From contig OZ059900.1 in NCBI GenBank assembly GCA_964057225.1, positions 7,140,501 through 7,204,500 of the forward strand: 64,000 bases of DNA, read 5' to 3'. This document shows positions 1 through 10,974 of the stretch, piece by piece. This DNA comes from Auanema rhodensis. Its lineage: Eukaryota; Nematoda; Chromadorea; Rhabditida; Rhabditidae. The position numbers were made by a program, and so were the translations under genes. Numbering within the stretch: position 1 is the first letter of the stretch; each line of letters opens with the position of its first letter. The notes below the pieces were generated by a model that was given only the letters and a program-made list of their open reading frames with translations, had not been told where the DNA came from and did not search any database.

Positions 1-3000
1 TGTGCTTTCAGATTTGTTATCGCTATGACTCTAGAGAATATGGTACACAAGCTATCCAGGATCTGTCCCTAGAGAATAAGCGTATATACTAAGGGTGGCC
101 AAGAGTGATGCGCAAAGACTGTTAGGCTGGATGCTATGCCAACTAAGGATACCAGAGGTCACATTGTGCATTCTGAGCTATAGATGACAAAGTACTTGCA
201 GTTTGTAAGCAATTCACTTCAAAAAAGCTTGAAACGAAAATGAACTTTCAAAAGGGAGGCTTAGTACACTTGTTATTCTCTGATTTAACAAGAAAAAGAG
301 CTAAGAATGAAAAATGAAGTAATAAAGTAAAAATATATATAAATATAAGTATATTTGAATGAGAAATGAAATCAGGCTAGTAGTTTTCGAGAACCGAATA
401 AGAAAAATTGTGCGAAAATGTAGGAACAACTGATAAATTTTTGAGATTCAACAACAAATTGAATAAAAAGATGCAGTGATATAGAATAAATATTTTGTGA
501 AAATAATACTTTAATAGTTGAAGCAAAAAAGCTACTGCTATTAACCTAACAAAAGTCAAAGCCTAGATATTTTGATTTATAACAACAGTAGCGAAAAATC
601 TCTATCAACTTAACTATATCTAACTAGTTAGAAAAAGAGTAACAACCTTTAGTTCAAAGAGAAAAATATAGAACTCTGTGTATACGAGATATGAACCATG
701 AGTTAGATATAAGACAAAAAAAATGAAAAAGCAATAGTGGGTGTGGGGTGAAAAAAATAGAATAATTTACAAAGTTAGTACACAAAGCCATAGATTTTAT
801 CTCAAATCCTCTTTGGCCTAGTCAGCTTTTCTAGAAACTGAAAACATATTTTTCTTCACACCCATATCCCAAAACATATACGCATACATAGGCATTTACC
901 CATGCGGCGGACCCGAATGTGTCCAGCTATCAATCTAGATGTGCTGTACAAAAACTTAGAAAAAGAGAAACAAATATAGCAAAAACTTACAAAATAACTG
1001 AATGAATTCATGGAAACATTTCGAAACACTAAAAAAAGAAAATGTTTAAAATGTTTTCAATACTATTTTCTTGTCACATAATCCACTGTAAGTACGAATG
1101 TGTCTAAGCAGAGTGAGAAATATAAGAATAGAACAAAAAATTTAAAACGAAAACTAATTATAGAATACGAGAACTGCAGAGCATATCGACAAATTGAAAT
1201 ATATCCAAATGAGTATGAAAAGTATAAAATAATAGGGAAAATAAAAGCAACAAGCAAATTGAAAATAGAATTAGAAATTTTACAATAATGAAAAAGTTGA
1301 ATGAAAAGGAAATAAGTTTTAGTTCAATATTCTTGTAACAAAACAAAAATAAATTAATGACATGTGATTAGTCTAATAAAGTGCTTTGACAACAAGTCCA
1401 AAGAAATAGGAAAAATCAGGCAAAAAATAAAGATAAATAAATTTTTTCATTCAAAACTCAAATTCTATATTTATTCTTTTGAAAACTACAAAAAAATAAT
1501 GCGGAACGAAACAGAAAAACTGAAAAGTGCTGAAACGAGATTGAAATGACAAGTAGAAAAGAAATGACGAGAGCACGATGAGGCCAAAGATTCCTCAAAA
1601 AATCACAGAAATATTTGTGAGAGTGCTCACTTGAGCAGCGTCTGGGGACGGCAATGCCATTTTTCCCTTAAACTCATGGTGGTCTTTTATGGATGAACAA
1701 ATGTTCAAAAAAATAAAAGAAACCGAATGTAGCACATCCTGCTAAGCGAGGGAAAAATTTAGAATACATAAACTATCATATATGTATATGTCTGTATATT
1801 CATTAGCTACGTCACACTTATTTATGGTTTTATGTTATTTTACTTATTACTGAACAAAAGTTTAGAGATATTGAATGAAAATGGAAGATTTGTTGATATA
1901 CGGAGAAAATAAGTATTTTTGTATCATGCGCATCTGATGAGTAAACGATATGTGTATTAAAAACATTCTCAACTAAAATATGCAAAACTTCTCAATATTA
2001 AAATTGAATTTTATGTATAATATACATCTTTTTCTATGCTATTGAATGCTTATACATGAATCATTGGCAAATAATGTTTAAGTTGAAAACTTGATATCAG
2101 AGCATAATATGAAAATGTTTTCAATGTTTATAAAAATTTCAAATACGGAAAGTCAAATTTCAATATTTTTTTCAAATTATTAAATCCCATATTTCATACC
2201 CTCTCTCAATGCGGCAATTTAAAGTTAGCAAAAACAAGATGTATTGGATTTTAGGTGGATGAATATTCAAAAAAATCATGTTATATGTCAATATAAATTA
2301 TCTTTTGCTTTGTTCTTTTTCACTCATATTAAGCGACAATTTCTTTTTTTACATTAAAAATTGATATCGAGGACTGATGTTAAGATTTGATTTAAAATTC
2401 GAAAATTAAAAAAAAAACATTTAGTCAATGGTTTTCAGATTCAATACTTCGTATCTTATCATATAAAATATCAGAGAAGGAAACATCTATTTATATATGA
2501 ATGGATTTGAGTGTGAATGCTAGTTATATCTGCTATGTAAGTTATTTGTAGCAAACAAAAAGGGGATCATATCTAAGTTGTTAGTGTAAAATGAACAATT
2601 CAATTTTGTTGCTCCATTCTTTTTGCACACCCCCGCTCTCTATGACTTCATAGGTGCCAGAATATGAGCATACATAGAACGAAAATAAAGAAAACGCTAG
2701 TATTACTGATGTTAGCAAAGGATTGATGCTGGTACAACATTAAAAAGATAGTGAAACAGGAATAGAAAGTATCTGAATGAAGACTGAAGAAATTAGATTG
2801 TTTAAAAATTGAACTTAAAAATATAGGATTAGTCAATGCACTGTTCATAAGTTGCAAAAACTGCAGAAAATATACTAGATTGTCATTTACTTTATTTTAA
2901 GCATTCAAAAAATCCCGCTCATTTTCTTCCCCTTCAAAATTGAAAAGAAAAAACAAAAACTGATGTTCCTCTCGAATCAATTAATACGTAGAGCAAAAAA

Positions 3001-5230
3001 TAAGTTGAAATGATTTCAGATATATTCACGTAGAAAAAAAATATTGTGAAAATTTTTTTTTCAAAAAAAAGTTGATGGACATAATCATGATCACCTTTAT
3101 CCTCGTCAACAATAGTGCACATTTAGCAACTGTTAGAAAGCAGTTAAGTCAGTTCGTTCGTGATCAGAAACAAACAAATCCACTAGTCTTACACACATTA
3201 GATTAGTCTTCTATGAATGAATTGTAATTGAAAAACTACAAGAAACAATAGAGCGCATACAATTCAATGAATTCAAATGGATGATTGAAAACCAATTCTT
3301 TCTTTGAAATTGGAAAAGTGGATTATCTCTAATAGATCTATGATCATCATATTTAAGTGAAAACACGACAGACAAGTACTTGTTGCTTTAATCTTCTTTT
3401 TGCTCTACGAACCGTTGATCTATGTGACATCTAACTCTAAATAATCATTCAAAAAACAGCCGTTAACAACATGAACTCATTTTTGAGGAAAAAAACGTAA
3501 AAGCTGCATATTTCATATGAAAATGAATCAAAATCTTTATTCTAGCATATCTTTTTCAAAGTTTGAGAATGACAGAAAATATACTTTCTGCACTATTTCT
3601 TGAACTATTTTCAAGTATAACACAAAGTAGTTATAAAAATAATAACATGAACTATACAATGAAACATAAGAACACTATTTAGAAAAATAGAAATATAGTA
3701 ATTGAACTAACGTATGGTCTATTTGGAATATATTTCGATTTTAAACAAAACAATTCTTATGTCAGTCGCATTGATTCTTCAAAAATTACATTTTTCAAAG
3801 ACATATGATCAGTGCAAAAACGAGTTAAAAATTTTCAGTAAAAAAATTCGAGAAAAGTGAAAATTAATCATTCAAATTAAACTTTCTCTTCCTGAAAAAC
3901 ACCGAACATTTCGAAAACTATAAAGCTATTTATCATTTGTTCCAGTCAAAAGCTCATGTGGGCTTTTCCACCGTGCAGAGTTTCTACTGTTCCGCGCTCG
4001 CTTGTTGATGTATGTGCCAGCATGTGTCAATGTGCGAGCTAATTCATCTAAACGCTGGTTAAAATAACCAAATAAGAATAACGATAATAGGAGATTGGAA
4101 TTATAAGAGAACTAGTCTCCTACTTGATGAGTTTGCTTTAACTAGCCTTAAGTAGTAAAAAGCTATTCATCAAAGTGAAGACACTTCTCATAAAATGTGA
4201 TATGATATTTTAAAACAATGAACTGACCTGCAAATCTGACATGTATAAACATTTTTTCATCATGCTGGAGCGATCTAGTTTGCCACGAAAATGCTCAGAA
4301 ATAAAGACACTGGCAAATGGAGCTTAGTTCAGGGTAAGATCAAAATAAATTAGAAAAAAGTCGTTGTTAAAATAGTAATTGAATTGAGAAGATCCGCATA
4401 TGTATTACTTGATATTTTCACCGATGAAATAACGGAATAAGACTTTCGCTAAGCCGTGAAAAGCCGAAGTTTGGTGACTACAAACTAGCCAATCAACTGA
4501 CTAATTCAGAAAATATAGCGCCGTCGATTCAGATAAGAGCGACTAAACTGCCACGTATCAGCTTTTCAAGAGACATATGATCAATTATAGATAAGAAAAC
4601 GGCGAAAATAGTTTCTATGTCGACATAAAATATTAAAAAAAAATTTTTTTCTATATTATTTCATAGAATATACAAATTTAAACAAATGTATATTTATATA
4701 TATTTTGGCAATAGAAAAGGTTAAAAAAACATAAGGCTATTTTTCATTTTGAATCTTTCAAAACATTTTGTTCATACAACTTTGACGAAAATAAATCCAA
4801 AATTTTTTTAAAAGTTTGTTAATCAATGATACACATTAAGAGCAAAGACTTACTTTATTGAAAAACATAGACTGTTTCTACGCATCACAGCTCTGGAAGG
4901 CGCCAAATGAACCAGTGCATGCAATGGATGAAGTATTGCATCGTAAATACTGCTTAAATATCTTATCAATTAAAGATAAGGCTTCAGATTGAAACTGAAT
5001 GAAAATAAATTTTTCACTTTTGATTCTGAAGAAGGAATTTCAATTAATCTGATAGAAAAATCAAATGATCTTGAATGAATTCCTAGTTTTGGAAAATGAA
5101 TTGTTCATTTCAACTTTATATATAACTCTATGGCATTATCTTCTTATCTCAGTCAACGATACATTGAAAAATCGCTTTGAAAATTCTTCTTATCTTATTT
5201 AAAGACAAATCAACAAATATGGAATGTTTT
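1..5230. other. No recognisable gene (AT-rich intergenic)
   Basis: I see no spliced gene here. The reading frames are short, low-complexity and without convincing splice partners. A few less AT-rich patches (about 900-945, 1620-1690, 3940-4060 and 4880-4930) stand out from the background, but none gives a protein or RNA I can name. Confidence 0.6.
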
Positions 5231-5309
5231 ATTAATCATCACATAATCTTTTTTTAATATCTAGTGCGTTATTAGTAGTTCACACTATACACTATACAAG
5301 TTTACGTAC

Positions 5310-6201
5310 TCAATACCAGTTAAGATCAAGATCAACGGAGCAAGGTCCCTTGAAATCTCCAGCGTATTGATGAATGTTTGGCTTAGACCATCCTCCGAAT
5401 GGAACAAATCCGGAATAATCTTGATGTCCGTTGTAGTTGGCCCACCAGAGGTTCTTGTGTCCGTAGTGGTTCCAGTTTCCGACAATGCTGCCCCAGTTGT
5501 AGTTGTTGGTGTAGATTCCCCAGTTGACTTTCAAGGCATCAAGCTCGTTACCCATGCGAGTAATGAATTGTTGGTTTGCAACCTTGTTGGCAGACCAGGC
5601 AAAGACTTCAACATCAAGCCAGAGCATACCATATTGAGCTCCTTCAGCGTGAAGGCGGTTGACTGTGTTTCTGACCTGAAAAAATGCGTTGAGAAACGTT
5701 CAGTAAGATTCTTAAGCATATATCGCAAGTTCAAATAAAATACGCACTTGTTGTTCAGGAGTTGGGCAGTTGCTGCGAAGGCATGGGAAGATGTATCCAT
5801 CAACATACTTCCATCCAGCTTGACGTGCGTGCTTGATGTTAGCAATACCGGTCTCATCATAATTTCCTACACTTTCCCAGACTCTGGCAATGAAGAAGCT
5901 GTATCCGTTCTTAGCCAAACATTGGAAAGTAGCGGAGGACATAGGCTGAAACCAATCTAGTTAAAATATCAAGTTATGTTTTCACTTACTTGGATGGCAT
6001 CAAAACCAGTGGTGGCAACAGCTGTGCCAACGAGGGCAGCTAAAAGAACAAACCTGAAAAGAGAAATAATAAGGGTCTGATGATACTTCTTAAAACTGTT
6101 ATATGCTTTAGTTTACTCAAGAGCGTTGAAACACTTTGGTGGGAAAGTGTTTCCTCGGTCAAAAGCCAGCAGAAAATTTGGAAACAAACTCACTTCATCA
6201 T
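5310..6201 (-). CDS. Secreted GH25-type lysozyme (nematode LYS family)
   Basis: Four exons on the minus strand, 6201-6194, 6053-5990, 5945-5748 and 5675-5310, join in phase to 211 aa. Residues 1-16 ([16 protein letters not shown]) are a signal peptide, followed at once by TTGFDAIQ, which fits the first beta strand of a GH25 barrel with an acidic catalytic residue (D21). WLDVE (D111, E113) matches the core acidic motif of the family, and the Trp/Tyr/Asn-rich second half ([24 protein letters not shown]) is typical of the C. elegans lys-type proteins. The length fits the shorter lys subgroup. Such enzymes cleave peptidoglycan in the gut lumen and act in digestion of bacteria and in immunity. The start is the first of two adjacent ATGs, split from the rest of the signal peptide by an intron. 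An AATAAA (5228-5233, minus) lies about 77 nt past the stop. Family seen with confidence; the exact paralogue is not assigned. Confidence 0.93.
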
Positions 6202-6225
6202 CTCAGCAAGACAACTGAGTTCGTC

Positions 6226-6233
6226 TTATCTCA
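6226..6233 (-). promoter_or_regulatory. GATA site next to lysozyme start
   Basis: GAGATAAG on the minus strand, about 25 nt upstream of the lysozyme ATG. Together with the second site further upstream it suggests control by an intestinal GATA factor (ELT-2 type in C. elegans). Inference from motif and gene class. Confidence 0.4.
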
Positions 6234-6309
6234 GGCAGCTCATTAATAAGTCAAGGACCGTCTGCTCGTTTGTGGTTTCATCTCTACTCTCATGCGGTCA
6301 GTGTTTAAG

Positions 6310-6318
6310 CTTATCAGT
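6310..6318 (-). promoter_or_regulatory. Extended GATA site (ACTGATAAG) upstream of lysozyme
   Basis: ACTGATAAG on the minus strand, about 110 nt upstream of the lysozyme ATG. This is the extended TGATAA core bound by intestinal GATA factors in C. elegans, where gut lysozyme genes are known targets. Short motifs occur by chance in AT-rich DNA, but position and gene class support it. Confidence 0.5.
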
Positions 6319-6611
6319 CGTATGAGATTTTAAAGATAAGATCATTAGTATAGCAAACAATAAATATTTTTTGATCTGAGAACTTTTATATAAAGTTTCC
6401 AATGAAACAACAACTAACTAGAAATATTGAATTTACAAATTCATTTCACAAAAATAAAAATTCATATGGAACAAGAATAAAATAAAATTTACAAATCCGT
6501 TTGTTTTGGTTCACTTTCTTTAAAATGTGGTTTGAATACTTCGGAATCATTAGTATCCTATAATATTTTACTGCTAACAGAAGTTTTTCATTAAGCTAGT
6601 ACTAATTTTAC

Positions 6612-6617
6612 TTTATT
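6612..6617 (-). terminator. Poly(A) signal of TWK channel gene
   Basis: AATAAA on the minus strand about 35 nt after the TAG stop of the potassium channel gene, a normal place for a nematode polyadenylation signal. Confidence 0.5.
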
Positions 6618-6651
6618 CTTTAAAAAATTGTTCAATGATCTCACACAACTT

Positions 6652-9600
6652 CTAACATCTAACCTTTATCTTTTTATGAATGTTTTTTGTAAAGCGAACC
6701 TCAGACGATTGAAGACCAATTTCATCTTCCTCTATTAGTTGATCGTTTTTACGATTCAGCTCTAAATAAAATTAGTTCCGTTTTCATCTTTTGATATTGT
6801 TATCTATGTGAACTACCCATCGATTCTGATGCACTTCTTTCAGCTACAGAAGGTTCCGGTACATGCTTCATGCGTACGTGGAAATTATCTTCATCCCCAT
6901 ATTCATTGATAACGGGTAATACGACTCCGGTAGAAGTGCCGAGTGGCGCTGATAAAAATTAGATAGAAAACGAACTATTGGGAATTGCGTAAGCAGGAGT
7001 TTTGATTCATTTTATCAATAACTTTGTAATCGGAATCATTGCAGAATGTCAGCACATGACTTCTAAGCAAGCAATAAAGACCTACTTGTGGCTTTTTGTG
7101 AAATCAAATCGCATGTCGGTGAAAAGAAATTGCGCCTAAATCACGTGAGAATGAGAAGGAATGAAAAAAATTTGAAAATTGGGAACATACGAATGGCGGT
7201 TTGAACCCGGGAACATGTCGCAGCTTGACGGGGAATGCGGAAACAGCATACTTCCCCTGCAATAAAAGAATTTTCGCCATTGCAGCAAATTTTTATTCAA
7301 GCACAGACCTTGGAAAGTTTCGACTTAGAATACTTTCTGAACGAGTAAGAGCAGATGATCGGCGTGCTTGCATGACACCATTGAGTAGAGCATTCAAAAC
7401 AGGTGGAGTGTTAATAGAAACCTCAATTCCCGAGTGAGATATCATAACTTAAATTATTTGCATATATATATATGATATTTACATAACTATTTGTAACAAA
7501 CCACTGCTTTTTCGTTTTATATTCGAAGGGTAAGGGGAAGATTCACGACTATGATCTTCTGTTCTCCATTGAACATTTCCATAATTTTCTAGGTGAGCAT
7601 CATGCTCTATCACATCTAAATAAATATATTGTAAAGCTTAGAAAATGTTTGGCCAGAATGCAGTAGAATTCAACAAAACCTGGTGTTTTATCATGTCGAT
7701 CTATTACAATATCGTGGTTCTGATCCATAACTTCTTGTTGCTGATCTATCAATTGAAGGGCTAGCATATAGTGATTTTCCATCAACATCTGTCAAAATCA
7801 AATCAATTCACGTAAAAATATAAACGAACCTACCTGAATAATTGCAATAAATAATGATCCCATACAGAATCCCGGGAAATAAAAAAATAACAAAACTGAA
7901 AAGCATGCCTAATTTTCGACCATAAAAAATGTTTCACTCACTAAGTGCATTTCCCAAATTAGAAGGTACAACATCACCAAATCCTACTGTCGTAAATGAG
8001 ATTACTGTGAAATATACTGATGTAAAGAAATCCCAGCCTTCCAGATAGGAAAATGTTGCTGAGCAGCACATAATAAAAAATACCGCTATTAAAACATAAA
8101 GCCATATTGGAAACGTTTGGAAAATATCTTCATCCTCCTCCTGAAAAACTATTTTTTCAAATTTGATGATATGAATAGCGTTTTTCACCTCTTCGTCATC
8201 TTCATTCTTTGTTAGATTCATATGTTGCATTAAATCGATTGTTGACTTAGATTCCTTCTGTGATCTTCGAAACCAGCTTTTTGTTTTCCTATTAAACGAA
8301 CATAGTTAGGTAAACATTTGTGTCTAAGCTGCTCATTCTTACGATTTCAATGATAACCAAAAATCTAACAGTACACGTAATAGCGATTTACCCACTATAT
8401 TCATTGTAGTCAGCATAAGAGGTATACCAATTACACCATATGATATAGTTAATATTTTACCCAATAACGATTTACATGTAATATTACCATAACCTATTAG
8501 TAGCATGATTGAATATCAAGAAATATTAATACCTATAGTAGCTATTAAAGTGACAGTATAGAATACAGAATTGGCATACGTCCATTCCCAATCATTCATA
8601 TTAACTTTATCTTCAGCAGTGTGTTGCTCATATTGCTTAAGTTGCTCTGTCATTTCTTCAATACACGTGATGGCTGTCTGTTCAGCAGAAATAAGCACAT
8701 CAGTATCGTTAGTCTGCAACAGAACGCTAGACGCATTAAAAAAAGGTAGAAAATCACCTTCTTAATACAAGTATCATCAAGAAGCTGTTCAAGTATACTT
8801 TCTGAAAACTTTTTAATTCGAATCATGTCTCTCTGAAAATAGTGAATAGTTATATTAATAGATCTAACACTTGTGTAGAACAAATACTGCAAATACTTCT
8901 TATAATTTAAACCTTTGCTTGAAGCTTTTTCAATTCCTCATGAACGGGTTGTTCGATAAGCATGAATAAAAAACCTCCAAATAAAACAAATGCTACCAAA
9001 AACAATAAAAATAATACATGCTTATGACCTAAAATCAGTAAAAAATTAATAATTTTTCAATTTTAATATGAGTGAATACCCAAATAAAAAAATACCGATT
9101 TTCCCTGCCTCCATACATATTCAGATAGTGTTTCTCTGCTTTGTCCTGATCTAAGAAAAACATTTCATCTATTTTTTCGAATATCTTTCAGAAACTGTTT
9201 GTACTTGGATTCTCCATCATGTTCTCGGAAATCTAACGTTAATTCTCGTCTATAGTCATCAAAACCAGGACAAACTGATAGTATTGTAGAATCACGATCA
9301 AATGTAGGTAATCTGAATAAACATAAGTAACATCTTAAATTGCTCTGCGAATGGAAAATTGCTTAAAACATCTCAAATTTGATTTTGAACTACTATATCA
9401 CATCAGATATGAACCTGCCAAAGCTGTAGGTCGACATTCTATGAGGACCTGTAGGTGTCCGTGGAGTCATAATATTATCGAGATCACCTTGACTGCGTAT
9501 CACTGAATTTCGGTACTTTGTGGCACAATATCGCTTTAAGACCTGCTCAATTTAAGATACAAATGAATGAATATTAAAGAAATTTTTGAAACACTACCTT

Positions 9601-9666
9601 CATTGCATCTTTGGTCTGTTCTTCATCAAGCATGTGACACCTTCGAGATGGTACACGTTTAGCCAT
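6652..9666 (-). CDS. TWK-type two-pore-domain potassium channel
   Basis: A minus-strand gene of about 16 exons and about 685 aa. Exons from 8832 down to 6652 (8832-8758, 8713-8533, 8493-8343, 8288-7942, 7895-7834, 7788-7680, 7615-7502, 7447-7309, 7256-7191, 7135-7086, 6948-6817, 6761-6652) keep phase throughout. Hallmarks: TM1 (VLFLLFLVAFVLFGG) at 9028-8913, first pore loop TLIATIGYGN across the 8533/8493 junction, TM2 after it (ISYGVIGIPLML), TM3 and second pore loop TTVGFGD in exon 8288-7942, then TM4. Four membrane segments and two pore loops define K2P channels, which form dimers and carry leak K+ current at the plasma membrane. The long acidic loop before pore 1 and a cytosolic tail of more than 200 aa are usual for nematode TWKs. 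The N-terminal part (9666-8913) is less secure: one exon needs a 1-nt frameshift or an extra intron, and the TM1 acceptor is ambiguous. Confidence 0.92.
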
Positions 9667-9929
9667 AATGCCTATACTGGAAGCTTAATTAATGAAAGAT
9701 GGACAAGTCAAATGGACTTTTCTTCAATAAATCTAAGCTAGTTGAATCAAAATCCTTATAAAGTCTCATATATAGACTAATTAATATTATAGTTAAAAGA
9801 ACAAGATAAGTTCATTACATTCTCAATAAAAATACATTCAGGAATATTATTAAAAAATAACTGAATTCAAGAGCAAGACTAGGTCAGCACACTGCTTTGA
9901 GCCTATGGAATATCGAGTCGGTCGAACTT

Positions 9930-10974
9930 CTAGTCGACGATCTTAACAACAAACATTGACAGAATAGCTGTCAAAGACAGGACTATCATTAGATGAATAT
10001 TGGTGATATAGTGTTCAGCGTAACCTGAAAATTTATTAAGAAAAGGAAATGAAGTTATTCTAGTAATAAACATACTCAACATATCCTCATCACATTAATT
10101 GATAAAATGAAATAATGTATCAGAAAATACTCAACAAAGTATTGAAGTAGCATTCTTGTGTTCAACATCTATTTGTCTAACGTTTTTACGGAGATCATTA
10201 CGACATCTTGACAATATTTTTACCTCTCACTTTTTTCTGTTGAAGCTACTTGTGGGTTTCAATCATATTTTTCAGCCAAAAAAATTAAAACTCTGAAAAC
10301 ATTGGGGAAAAGGAACGTTACGTTGACTTTATTCTAACTCTCTTTGTAACTTACATAGATACAATATCATTATCTGTGCTACAGAGCATACCAGGTTTGT
10401 ATCATTTTGGAATTGCGCTTCATATATATATATATATTATATTTTGCATTTTCATGTCATTTTTGAAGATATTCTCAACTTTTTACATTATTTCTTCATA
10501 ACAATACAGTCTATTTCCTGTTTCATGAGATCAAAAAAACTTATTAGATTGAGAATAAACATCAAAAACACGGGGAAAATGTTGAAAAAGAAATTGATGA
10601 TGTGCTCAAAATATACATTTCATGTTTCCCAACAACTTTTATAAATTTTTTCTTTTGTTAAAATTCGATTTCAAAAAAACTCTTTTGTTATTTTCCGCAT
10701 TCATAATTTTTCCTTTTATTCATTAAGAACGAATTTTTCCTTCTTATGAATTTGTTTTTTTTTGTTATTTGGTTATTTTTTTCAAATCGTATACTGTGTT
10801 CAAAGAATTAATTAGCTTTTTCAATTTTATTAATATTGTAATCTTTTGTATTATCGTTGACATAATAGGAATCTTGGCTTTTTCTTCTATTTCAACTTTC
10901 TCATTTACTTTTTAACTTGTTCTAATAATTCTCCGTAATTACATAAGACTTACCTTTAAAAATGCATACAGTTC
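9930..10974 (-). CDS. 3' end of possible C-terminally anchored membrane protein (partial model)
   Basis: The last exon (10024-9930, minus) follows a good TTTTCAG acceptor and encodes a C-terminal end with a single membrane helix (HLMIVLSLTAILSMFVVKI) and only three residues after it, as in tail-anchored proteins such as Golgi/ER SNAREs. A 21-nt exon (10974-10954) with a consensus GTAAGT donor joins it in phase across a roughly 930-nt intron. I could not place the 5' exons with confidence; a fragment near 12300-12480 could contribute. Too little is visible to name a family. Confidence 0.35.

Noticed and set aside
7195-7220. GGTTTGAACCC resembling a tRNA B box
   Set aside because: It lies within an in-phase exon of the TWK gene (7256-7191), and no cloverleaf could be built around it.
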